Both the position numbers and the translations under genes were made by a program. Positions 26,310 through 34,194 of a stretch of DNA of 64,000 nucleotides are shown in pieces (within the stretch, counting starts at the first letter, position 1; every line of letters begins with the position of its first letter). The notes below the pieces were generated by a model. The model did no database searches, was not told the origin of the DNA, and saw only the letters and a list, made by a program, of their open reading frames with translations. Source of the DNA: Stappia sp. 28M-7 (lineage in GTDB: Bacteria; Pseudomonadota; Alphaproteobacteria; Rhizobiales; Stappiaceae); contig NZ_JACMIA010000001.1 of the NCBI RefSeq assembly GCF_014252955.1, positions 62,001 through 126,000 on the forward strand, given 5' to 3'.

Positions 26310-27008
26310 ATGCAATACACGTTGCCGCTCGTTGCCGATACCCGCCTTGCGCGGGTCCACGAACTGTTGCTCGACCGGTTCGGTCCGGTGCCGGAATGCT
26401 ACCGGCTCGACCCGGTGAGCCAGCTCGTTTTCGCAATGCTCAGCGGCCGGACACGGGATGCGGTCGCCATGGAGGTCTTTGCAGCGCTGGCCCGCAGGAT
26501 GGGCGCATGGGAGCGGCTGGCGGAAACGGCGGCGAGCGAGCTGCAAGGCATCATCGCTACAGTGACCTTCGCCGAGCGCAAGGCGCGGCAGATCCCGGCG
26601 GCCCTGCGCGAGATCGCGGCCCGGCGCGGGCGGCTGGACCTGGAGTTTCTTGCCCAATGGCCGGTGGAGGAGGGGCGGGTCTGGCTGGAGAGCCTGACCG
26701 GCGTCGGTCCCAAGACCAGCATGGCAGTGCTTGGCCTGAGCACGCTGCGCCGGCGGGTGCTGATGGTCGATACGGCCCATAACCGGGTCGCCTGCCGGCT
26801 GGGACTGGTGCCGGCACGGGCCGACATTGCCCGTGCCACGCGGCTGCTCAACCGGCAATTGCCTGCCGCATGGACGGCCGACGACACGGAAAGCCACCAT
26901 TTCCTGATGCAGGGGCTGGGTCGCAGCCATTGCGTCTACAGGCAGCCGCTTTGCCCGGACTGCCCGTTGTGCCGCCTCTGCCGGTCGATGCCGGAGGGGC
27001 GGGCATGA
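26310..27008 (+). CDS. Endonuclease III-like HhH-GPD DNA glycosylase, first gene of the SOS operon
   Basis: This 232-residue protein belongs to the endonuclease III superfamily. The helix-hairpin-helix reads LTGVGPKTSMAVLGL with the catalytic lysine, followed by VDTAHNR with the catalytic aspartate. The C-terminus has Cys-x6-Cys-x2-Cys-x5-Cys (HCVYRQPLCPDCPLCRLC), which holds a [4Fe-4S] cluster. It should remove damaged bases. I use the ATG at 26310, because a longer frame from 26220 would run through the LexA box. It overlaps imuA by 4 bp (ATGA), so it is part of the SOS mutasome operon rather than the housekeeping nth. Confidence 0.85.
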   Translation: MQYTLPLVADTRLARVHELLLDRFGPVPECYRLDPVSQLVFAMLSGRTRDAVAMEVFAALARRMGAWERLAETAASELQGIIATVTFAERKARQIPAALREIAARRGRLDLEFLAQWPVEEGRVWLESLTGVGPKTSMAVLGLSTLRRRVLMVDTAHNRVACRLGLVPARADIARATRLLNRQLPAAWTADDTESHHFLMQGLGRSHCVYRQPLCPDCPLCRLCRSMPEGRA

Positions 27009-27808
27009 GGGACGGCGAGACGCTGGCGGCGCTGCGCGCCCGCATCAAGGCAGGCGGGCTGGACGAGGAGCTGGCCTGGCCGACGGTCGGGCTGGCCGCG
27101 GAGGTAGAGACGGAGACGCACGGCGCGGTGCTGCCCGGCGGACTGGCGAGCGGGGCTCTGCACGAGTTGCAGCCGGCGACGCCGGCCGATATCGGGGCGG
27201 CGACCGGGTTTGCGCTGGGGCTGGCCTCGCGGCTGCTGGCACAGCGTCCGGGGCCCTTGCTGTGGGGGCTGCCGTCGACGCGGGGCTGGCGCGAAGGCCG
27301 GCTCTATCCGGTCGGGCTCGGCGCCTTCGGCATCGATCCGGACCGGGTGGTCCAGGTCGAGGTGAAGAAGACCGCCGACCTCCTGTGGAGCCTGGAGGAG
27401 GCGCTGGATCACCCTTCGCTTGCCGTCGTCGTCGGCCTGCTGCCCGAAGGCGACCGGCTCTACGACTTCACGGCAAGCCGAAGGCTGGCGATGCGCGCCG
27501 CCCGCCACGGGGCGACGGTGCTGCTGCTGGGGGCGGCGCCGGTCTTCGACATGGCAACGGCCGCCTCCACCCGCTGGTCGCTGGCGGCGCTGGCCAGCCG
27601 GCCGGCGCCCCATATCGGTCAGGCGGTGCCCGGCCTCGGCCCGCCGCGCTGGCAGGCCCGGCTGGTGAAATCGCGCAAGGGCCTCCTGGATGCCTGGGAT
27701 CTCGAGTGGAACCATGAAACGCTGTCTTTCCGTCTGGCTGCCCCGCTGGCCGACAGAGCGCCGCTCCGCCGGACCGGCGGACTCTCGCGGCGGCCGACTG
27801 CCGCCTGA
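27005..27808 (+). CDS. imuA: ImuA, RecA-like mutasome accessory protein
   Basis: This 267-residue protein is a RecA/SulA-related accessory factor of the ImuA-ImuB-DnaE2 translesion complex. Family features seen: HELQPATPADIGAATGFAL near residues 53-71, a degenerate nucleotide-binding region PLLWGLPSTRGWREGRLYPVGL and a core with VVVGLLPEGDRLYDFTASRRL (about 142-160). The start overlaps the stop of the glycosylase gene. The 3' end overlaps the imuB start by 95 bp. Confidence 0.88.
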   Translation: MRDGETLAALRARIKAGGLDEELAWPTVGLAAEVETETHGAVLPGGLASGALHELQPATPADIGAATGFALGLASRLLAQRPGPLLWGLPSTRGWREGRLYPVGLGAFGIDPDRVVQVEVKKTADLLWSLEEALDHPSLAVVVGLLPEGDRLYDFTASRRLAMRAARHGATVLLLGAAPVFDMATAASTRWSLAALASRPAPHIGQAVPGLGPPRWQARLVKSRKGLLDAWDLEWNHETLSFRLAAPLADRAPLRRTGGLSRRPTAA

Positions 27809-29288
27809 CGAGGCCGGTCCTCTCGTGCTCTCCGTGCTGGAGCAGAACGGGGCAAGGGTCAGTGCGGTCAACGCGCCCGCCGCCGCGCTCGGCTTGAGAC
27901 CGGGAATGCCGCTGGCCGATGCGCGCGCGATCCATCCCGCGCTCGGTGTCGCGCCGGCGGACCCGGACGGTGATGCGCAAGGACTGCGCCGGCTCGCCCT
28001 GTGGTGCCAGCGCTACAGCCCGCTGACCCGCATCGATGCGCCGGACGGGGTGTCCATCGACATTGCCGGCTGCGCCCATCTGTTCGGCGGCGAAGCGGCG
28101 CTGATGACGGATCTCGCCGACCGGCTGCACGGCTTCGGGCTGACCGCGCGGCTGGCCCTTGCGCCGACGCTCGGGGCGGCCTGGGCGCTCGCCCGCCATG
28201 GCGACACGCAGATGGTACAGGTGGCGCCGGGCGAGGTGGGCGAGGTGCTGGCGCCGCTGCCCGTTGCGGCCCTGCGCATCGAGGCGGAAACGGTGCGCGC
28301 GCTGGAACGGCTCGGCCTCGACCGGATCGGCCTTCTGGTCGGCAAGCCGCGTGCGCCGCTCGCCGGCCGCTTCGGCCCGCAGCTGGTCCTGCGGCTCGAC
28401 CAGGCGCTGGGGCGCGAGGGCGAGCGGTTCGACCCTGTGGAGGCTGCGCCCGTCTACCGAATCGCCCGCAATTTCGCCGAGCCGGTGTCGACGCTGGAGG
28501 CCATCGGCGAGGTGGCCGCGCGGCTGACCGGGGAGCTTGCCGAGATGCTGCAGGGCCTCGGCAAGGCGGCGCGGCGGGTGGAGCTGGCGCTCTATCGCGT
28601 CGACGGCTGGCGCGAGGCGCTGGAGCTGCGCATCACCCGGCCGAGCAACGATCCTGCGCATTTGCTGCGCCTGCTGGGCGAGCGGCTCGACCGGCTGCGC
28701 GATCATGCCGGCTTCGGTTTCGAGGCGGCGGTGCTTTCCGCCTTCGAGGTGGAGCGCGCCGAGGCGGTGCAGGCGGCGCTGTCGGGACGCGGGCACGCCC
28801 AGCCGCCGGCGGACGATCTCGACCGGCTGCTCGACCGGCTGGTCAACCGCTTCGGGCCCGAGCGCGTCTCCCGCTTCGTACCGCGCGAAAGCCACGTGCC
28901 GGAGCGTTCCTGCCATCCGGTTTCGGCGCTTGCGCAGGTGGCCCGCCATGACTGGACCGCCCATGGCCGCGCCCTCCATGGCGGCACCGCGCTTGCCCGT
29001 CCGCCGCTGCTGTTCGCGCGTCCCGAACCGGTGGAGGTACTGGTGGAGATGCCGGACAAGCCGCCGGCGCGCTTCGAGTGGCGGCGCACCGCGCACCGCA
29101 TCGTGCGGGCGGAAGGGCCGGAGCGGATCGCGCCGGAATGGTGGGCCGGCGGCGAGGCCAATCGGCTGACGCGCGACTATTACCGCGTCGAGGACGCGGA
29201 AGGGCGGCGTTTCTGGCTGTTCCGCGAAGGCCTCTATGATCGGCCCGGCGATACGGTGCGCTGGTTCGTACATGGGCTGTTCGCATGA
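27714..29288 (+). CDS. imuB: ImuB, Y-family polymerase-like mutasome protein
   Basis: This 524-residue protein is a Y-family polymerase homologue that has lost catalytic acidic residues and acts as a hub between the beta clamp and DnaE2. The N-terminus (MKRCLSVWLPRWPTER) keeps the family fold but replaces the catalytic acidic FYASVE-type motif, and SIDIAGCAHLFGG keeps only part of the second. The helix-hairpin and little-finger regions follow (about 185-340). The start at 27714 is inside imuA, a 95-bp overlap in another frame. It overlaps dnaE2 by 4 bp. Confidence 0.88.
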   Translation: MKRCLSVWLPRWPTERRSAGPADSRGGRLPPDEAGPLVLSVLEQNGARVSAVNAPAAALGLRPGMPLADARAIHPALGVAPADPDGDAQGLRRLALWCQRYSPLTRIDAPDGVSIDIAGCAHLFGGEAALMTDLADRLHGFGLTARLALAPTLGAAWALARHGDTQMVQVAPGEVGEVLAPLPVAALRIEAETVRALERLGLDRIGLLVGKPRAPLAGRFGPQLVLRLDQALGREGERFDPVEAAPVYRIARNFAEPVSTLEAIGEVAARLTGELAEMLQGLGKAARRVELALYRVDGWREALELRITRPSNDPAHLLRLLGERLDRLRDHAGFGFEAAVLSAFEVERAEAVQAALSGRGHAQPPADDLDRLLDRLVNRFGPERVSRFVPRESHVPERSCHPVSALAQVARHDWTAHGRALHGGTALARPPLLFARPEPVEVLVEMPDKPPARFEWRRTAHRIVRAEGPERIAPEWWAGGEANRLTRDYYRVEDAEGRRFWLFREGLYDRPGDTVRWFVHGLFA

Positions 29289-32200
29289 CGGCAGCCTTCG
29301 CGGAACTGGTGGCGACCAGCAATTTCAGCTTCCTGCGCGGCGCCTCCCATGCGGCGGAGCTGGTGGAGACGGCGGCCCGCCTCGGCCTTGCCGCCATCGG
29401 CATCGCCGACCGCAACACGCTGGCCGGCGTCGTGCGGGCGCATGTGGCCGCGCGCGAGCACGGCGTGCGCCTGATCGTCGGGGCGCGGCTGGTGCTGCGC
29501 GACGGGTTGGAACTGGTCGTCCATCCGCAGGACCGGGAGGCCTATGGCCGGCTGAGCCGCCTGCTCACCCTCGGCAACCGGCGGGCGCCGAAAGGGGAAT
29601 GCCATCTCGATTTCGCCGACCTGGGTGAACTCGGCGAGGGTCAGCAGCTCATCGCCCTGCCGCCGCGCTGGCCCGATGCGGACTTCGCCGAACGTCTTGC
29701 GGAACTGGGACGCCGGTTCCCCGATGCCGTTTCGCTGGCGCTGTCGCCGGCCCATCGCGGCGACGACCGGGCCCGCTTCGACCGGCTGGCGGAGCTGGCC
29801 GAGACCTGTCGCACGCCGCTGATCGCCACCAACGACGTGCTCTATCACGTGCCCGAACGGCGTCCCTTGCAGGATGTGCTCACCTGCATCCGCGAGCATT
29901 TGACCATCGATACGGCCGGCTTCCTGCTGGAGCCGAATGCGGAGCGGCATCTGAAGCCGCCGCAGGAAATGGCGCGGCTCCTGTCGGGCCATGAACAGGC
30001 GCTGGAGCGCAGCTTAGAGGTCGCCGGCCGGTGCCGGTTCAGCCTCGACGAACTGAAGCCGCACTATCCGGACGAGCCGGCGGGCGAGAGCGCGACGCCG
30101 CAGGAGGAGCTGGAGCGGCTGGCCTGGCTGGGCGCCGACAACCGGTTTCCGCAAGGCATTCCGGGGGGTGTGCATGCGAACATCGCGCGCGAGCTGCGGC
30201 TGATCGGCGAGCTCGACTTCGCGTCCTACTTTCTCACCGTCTACGACATCGTCCGCTTCGCCCGCAGCCAGGATCCGCCGATCCTCTGCCAGGGACGCGG
30301 GTCCTCGGCCAATTCCGTCGTCTGCTATTGCCTCGGCATCACCTCGGTCAATCCGACCGAGATCGACCTCTTGTTCGAGCGCTTCGTGTCGTCGGCGCGC
30401 GGCGAGCCGCCGGACATCGACGTCGATTTCGAGCACGAGCGGCGCGAGGAGGTGATCCAGTACATCTATGCCCGCTATGGCCGCGAGCGTGCCGGCCTTG
30501 CCGCGACGGTGATCCGCTATCGCGCCCGCAGCGCCGTCAATGACGTCGGCAAGGCGATGGGTCTGTCGACCGACGTGGTCGGCGCCATGTCCGGCCTGAT
30601 CTGGGGCTGGTCGGGGAGCGCGCCGGCAGAAAGCGAAATCCGCCAGGCGGGGCTCGATGCGCGCGATCCCCGCTTGATGCAGACGATCCGGCTGGTCCGC
30701 CAGCTGATCGACTTCCCCCGCCACCTGTCGCAGCATGTCGGCGGGTTCGTCATTACCCGCGAGCGCCTCGACGAAGTGGTCCCGATCGCCAATGCGGCGA
30801 TGGAGGACCGCACGGTGGTGGAATGGGACAAGGACGATCTCGATGCGCTCGGCATCCTCAAGGTCGATGTGCTGGCGCTCGGCATGCTGACCTGCCTGCG
30901 CAAGTGCTTCGACCTGCTGCGTGGCCATTACGGGCGCGACATGGGGCTGGCCAGCGTGCCGCGCGACGATCCGGCGACCTATGCGATGATCCAGAAGGCC
31001 GACACGGTCGGCGTCTTCCAGATCGAGAGCCGGGCGCAGATGTCGATGCTGCCGCGCCTCAGGCCCGCAAACTTCTACGATCTCGTCGTGCAGATCGCCA
31101 TCGTCCGGCCCGGCCCGATCCAGGGCAACATGGTCAATCCCTACCTGCAGCGGCGCAAGCACCCGGAGCTGGTGGACTATCCCTCACCTGAACTTGAGGC
31201 CGTGCTTAAGAAGACGCTGGGCGTGCCGTTGTTCCAGGAACAGGCGATGAAGATCGCCATCGTCGGCGCCGGGTTTTCGCCGGACGAGGCGGACCGGTTG
31301 CGCCGGGCGATGGCCTCCTTCCGCAATATCGGCACGATCGAGCAGTTCCGCGAAAAGTTCATCGCCGGAATGATCGCGAACAGGTACCAGCCGGACTTCG
31401 CCGACCGCTGCTTCGAGCAGATCAAGGGCTTCAGCGATTACGGGTTTCCCGAAAGCCATTCGGCAAGCTTTGCCCTGCTTGCCTATGCCTCCTCCTGGCT
31501 CAAGTGCCACTATCCGGAGGTCTTCGCCTGTGCGTTGCTGAACTCGCAGCCGATGGGCTTCTATTCCTCGGCCTCCATCGTGCGGGACCTGCGCGCCCAT
31601 GGGGGACGCGTGCTGCCGGTGGATGTCAATCACAGCGACTGGGACCACACGCTGGAGGATGAGGAGCCTCCCGCTCGCAAGACGGGGGCTGAGGGCGGCA
31701 ATGCCTTCGCCCTGCGGCTCGGCCTGCGCCAGGTCGACGGCTTGAGCGAGGAGGCGGGGCAGGCGCTGGTTGCCGCCCGTGGCATGGGCTTTACGGATCT
31801 GGCCGACCTGCATGGAAGGGCCTGCCTCGACAGCCGGGCGCTGGTGGCGCTGGCCAATGCGGACGCCTTCCGCTCGTTCGGCCTCGACCGGCGGCAGGCC
31901 CTGTGGGAGATCAAGGGACTGGCCGGCCGCCTCGGCCGCGCTGCCCGTCAGGACGACCTGCCGCTGTTCGGCGGCCGAAAGGGGCTGGCCGTTCTTGTCG
32001 CGAGGGAAGAGCAGGTGGAGCTACCGCCCATGCGGCCGGGCGAGCATGTTGTGGAGGACTACGCGACCTTGCACCTGTCGCTGAAGGCGCATCCCTTCGC
32101 CTTCCTGCGCGGGCAGCTCGAGGCCCGCCGCAGCTTGCGCGCGGCCGATCTGGAGGCGCAGGGCAACGGCCGGTTCGTGCGGGTCGCCGGCCTCGTTCTG

Positions 32201-32530
32201 GTGCGCCAGCGGCCGCAGACGGCCAAGAGCGTCACTTTCCTGACGCTGGAGGACGAGACGGGCATCGCCAATATCGTGGTCTGGAGCCGGATCTTCGAGC
32301 GCAGCCGCCGGATCGTCATGGGCGCGCGTGCCGTCATGGTGGATGGCGCGATCCAGAAGGAGGACGGCGTCATCCATGTGGTGGCGCGGCAGCTCACCGA
32401 CATCACGCCGGATCTGATGGCCTCGCTTTCGAAAGAACCGCCGCAGGAGGGGCCGAAACTTTCGGGGGCGAGCCTGTGGCGGCACCCGCGCGACACGAGG
32501 GTGTTGCCGAAGGGGCGGAACTTCCACTGA
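29285..32530 (+). CDS. dnaE2: Error-prone DNA polymerase III alpha subunit DnaE2
   Basis: This 1081-residue polymerase performs damage-induced mutagenic synthesis together with ImuA and ImuB. It has an N-terminal PHP domain (from AELVATSNFSFLRGASHAAEL), the palm with the catalytic acidic residues in PPDIDVDFEHERREEV (about 378-393), fingers with the QHVGGFVITRE motif, a helix-hairpin-helix region and a C-terminal OB fold (about 955-1040: VRVAGLVLVRQRPQTAKSVTFLTLEDETG). Length fits DnaE2 rather than replicative DnaE1 (about 1160). It is the last gene of the SOS operon. 24 bp separate it from the convergent DHFR-like gene. Confidence 0.93.
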   Translation: MTAAFAELVATSNFSFLRGASHAAELVETAARLGLAAIGIADRNTLAGVVRAHVAAREHGVRLIVGARLVLRDGLELVVHPQDREAYGRLSRLLTLGNRRAPKGECHLDFADLGELGEGQQLIALPPRWPDADFAERLAELGRRFPDAVSLALSPAHRGDDRARFDRLAELAETCRTPLIATNDVLYHVPERRPLQDVLTCIREHLTIDTAGFLLEPNAERHLKPPQEMARLLSGHEQALERSLEVAGRCRFSLDELKPHYPDEPAGESATPQEELERLAWLGADNRFPQGIPGGVHANIARELRLIGELDFASYFLTVYDIVRFARSQDPPILCQGRGSSANSVVCYCLGITSVNPTEIDLLFERFVSSARGEPPDIDVDFEHERREEVIQYIYARYGRERAGLAATVIRYRARSAVNDVGKAMGLSTDVVGAMSGLIWGWSGSAPAESEIRQAGLDARDPRLMQTIRLVRQLIDFPRHLSQHVGGFVITRERLDEVVPIANAAMEDRTVVEWDKDDLDALGILKVDVLALGMLTCLRKCFDLLRGHYGRDMGLASVPRDDPATYAMIQKADTVGVFQIESRAQMSMLPRLRPANFYDLVVQIAIVRPGPIQGNMVNPYLQRRKHPELVDYPSPELEAVLKKTLGVPLFQEQAMKIAIVGAGFSPDEADRLRRAMASFRNIGTIEQFREKFIAGMIANRYQPDFADRCFEQIKGFSDYGFPESHSASFALLAYASSWLKCHYPEVFACALLNSQPMGFYSSASIVRDLRAHGGRVLPVDVNHSDWDHTLEDEEPPARKTGAEGGNAFALRLGLRQVDGLSEEAGQALVAARGMGFTDLADLHGRACLDSRALVALANADAFRSFGLDRRQALWEIKGLAGRLGRAARQDDLPLFGGRKGLAVLVAREEQVELPPMRPGEHVVEDYATLHLSLKAHPFAFLRGQLEARRSLRAADLEAQGNGRFVRVAGLVLVRQRPQTAKSVTFLTLEDETGIANIVVWSRIFERSRRIVMGARAVMVDGAIQKEDGVIHVVARQLTDITPDLMASLSKEPPQEGPKLSGASLWRHPRDTRVLPKGRNFH

Positions 32531-32554
32531 CGGCGGCAGGGGCTGGTGCCCGGC

Positions 32555-33211
32555 TCAGGCGGCGGTGCGCCGGAGCGTGTAATGCGCGATGCCGTGCTCG
32601 CCTGCAGTGACAGTCACGCTGCCGAGCCCGCAGGCCGGAAGATCCAGCCCCTGCAGCAGGTTTTCACCCTTGCCGATGACGACGGGGGCGACCGCGAGAT
32701 GCATCTCGTCGATGACGCCGGCCTCCAGATATTGGCGCAAGGTCGAAACGCCGCCGCCAACGCGCACGTCGCGGCTACCGGCCGCGGCCCTTGCGCGATC
32801 GAGCGCGGCATGGATGCCGTCGGTGACGAAATGAAACACCGTGCCGCCCTCCATCTCGAAGCTGGCGCGCGGGTGGCGGGTCAGGACGAAAACGTCGCAG
32901 TGAAAGGGCGGAGTAGTGCCCCACCACCCCTTCCAGCTGTCGTCCGGCCAGGGGCCGCGCACGGGTCCGAACATGTTCCGACCCAGGATCCACGCGCCGG
33001 CATTCTCGAAGCTGCGGGCGACGAAATCCTCGTTGATGCCCGTCCGGCCGCCGCCTTCGCCGAGCACCCGGCGGCGGAAGCTCGGCGTATCGAACATCCA
33101 CTGGTGCAGGCCTTCGGCGCCGACGCCGACTGGGGCCTCCGGTCCCTGGTCGGGTCCCGCGCCATAGCCGTCGAGCGACAGGGTGAAGCAGTTGACGCGA
33201 ACTTTCGGCAT
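32555..33211 (-). CDS. Dihydrofolate reductase-like (RibD C-terminal) family protein
   Basis: This 218-residue protein has the reductase fold of the RibD C-terminal domain family: VRVNCFTLSLDGYGAGP at the N-terminus, the GRNMFGP segment near residue 76, and RVGGGVSTLRQYLEAGVIDEMHLAVAPVVIGKGENLL (about 149-186) with the conserved glycine run and acidic residue. It lacks the RibD deaminase domain, so it is probably a stand-alone NADPH reductase of unknown substrate. The start at 33211 is divergent from an HxlR regulator, which probably controls it. Confidence 0.85.
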   Translation of the reverse strand: MPKVRVNCFTLSLDGYGAGPDQGPEAPVGVGAEGLHQWMFDTPSFRRRVLGEGGGRTGINEDFVARSFENAGAWILGRNMFGPVRGPWPDDSWKGWWGTTPPFHCDVFVLTRHPRASFEMEGGTVFHFVTDGIHAALDRARAAAGSRDVRVGGGVSTLRQYLEAGVIDEMHLAVAPVVIGKGENLLQGLDLPACGLGSVTVTAGEHGIAHYTLRRTAA

Positions 33212-33223
33212 GGCGCCTCTAAA

Positions 33224-33285
33224 CTGATTGCAAATTGAAATCGGTTGTTTTGTGGCATGACCGATCCTAGATTGCAACCGGTTTC
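33224..33285. promoter_or_regulatory. Repeated GATTGCAA elements in the divergent DHFR-like/HxlR region
   Basis: GATTGCAA occurs at 33227-33233 region (CTGATTGCAAATTG) and again near 33269-33276 (TAGATTGCAACCGG), with TCGGTTG and CAACCGG as opposed short arms between and after. Spacing and position suit an HxlR operator, and placing it outside the coding region favours the later HxlR start at 33299. Confidence 0.4.
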
Positions 33286-33298
33286 GGCGAGGGAATGC

Positions 33299-33820
33299 AT
33301 GCAGGGTATCGAGCGACGGTCGGGGTGCCCGATCAATCTGGCGATGGAAGTGCTGGGGGACCGCTGGAGCCTGGTCGTCATCCGCGACATGATGTTCGGC
33401 AATCGCCGGCATTTCCGCGAGTTGCTGACCCGCTCGGAAGAGGGGATTGCCTCCAACATCCTGGCCGCCCGGCTGAAGCGCCTGGTCGCGCTGGGTCTGG
33501 TCACGCGGTGCGAGGACCCCAGCCACAGCCAGAAGGCGATCTACAGCCTGGCCGAGCCGGCGATCCAGCTGGTGCCGGTGCTGGCGACGCTCGGTGCCTG
33601 GGGGCGGCGGCATCTGCCGGTCAGCGAGGAGTTGTCGATCCGCGCGCAGCTGCTGGAGGAAGGCGGCGAACCGATGTGGAACGCCTTCATGGACGACCTG
33701 CGCCGACTGCATGTGGAAGATCCCATCGCCGGTGCGAGCGGAGCCATCGTGTCGCCGGTTCTGCGCGAACTCACCCGGGCTTACGAGGCTGTGCGGGCGC
33801 GCAGCGCGCCCGCCGGATAG
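33299..33820 (+). CDS. HxlR-family transcriptional regulator
   Basis: This 173-residue winged-helix protein has the family core GCPINLAMEVLGDRWSLVVIRDMMFGNRRHFRELL followed by GIASNILAARLKRLVALGLV (about residues 10-70), with the N-terminal cysteine typical of the family. I chose the ATG at 33299 (MQGIERRSG), preceded by GAGGGA; an in-frame ATG at 33257 is possible but lacks a ribosome site. It is divergent from the DHFR-like gene and probably regulates it, often in response to reactive carbonyl or redox stress in this family. Confidence 0.85.
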   Translation: MQGIERRSGCPINLAMEVLGDRWSLVVIRDMMFGNRRHFRELLTRSEEGIASNILAARLKRLVALGLVTRCEDPSHSQKAIYSLAEPAIQLVPVLATLGAWGRRHLPVSEELSIRAQLLEEGGEPMWNAFMDDLRRLHVEDPIAGASGAIVSPVLRELTRAYEAVRARSAPAG

Positions 33821-33999
33821 GGCTGCCTTCCGGTCGTCTCGCCGCAGCCCGGCTCCTGCCGCAAGTCTCGCGAAAACAATAGGCTGGCGGGTTGCCGCTC
33901 ACCCGGCGCGCACCCCTGTCCGACGAGCTTCGCCTCGGCTCTACCCGGTCGGGGCATGCGGCGGTGAACATTTAGCCGGATCTCCTGATCTAGGTGTTC

Positions 34000-34047
34000 T
34001 TGACAACGTTATCATTCGAGTGCTAGTGCCAATGACAACGTTGTCAT
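34000..34047 (+). promoter_or_regulatory. Promoter with two LacI-type operators 32 bp apart
   Basis: The gene-free region 33821-34194 (374 bp) holds two related palindromes: TTGACAACGTTATCAT (34000-34015, imperfect) and ATGACAACGTTGTCAT (34032-34047, perfect). Their centres lie 32 bp apart, three helical turns. The first contains a consensus -35 (TTGACA, 34000-34005), with a weak -10 near 34023, so the second lies near the transcription start. The LacI-type gene at 39831 at the end of the same gene block is the likely regulator. The other 33821-33999 and 34048-34194 sequence shows nothing else. Confidence 0.7.
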
Positions 34048-34194
34048 AGGTACTCTCAAAGAGGCCGATGCAAACGGTGCCGCAAGCACTGGAATCGCCT
34101 CCGGACTGGAAGGTGGAGCAGTGGCCCGCAGCTTCGGCTGCATGCGGCAACCGGGTTTGGGAGAGGCGGCCGAGGCCGCGCGAGGGACGGAACG

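Noticed and set aside
33821-33999. A small gene between HxlR and the LacI-type operators
   Set aside because: Open frames here lack ribosome sites and recognisable protein character; the stretch is treated as intergenic.
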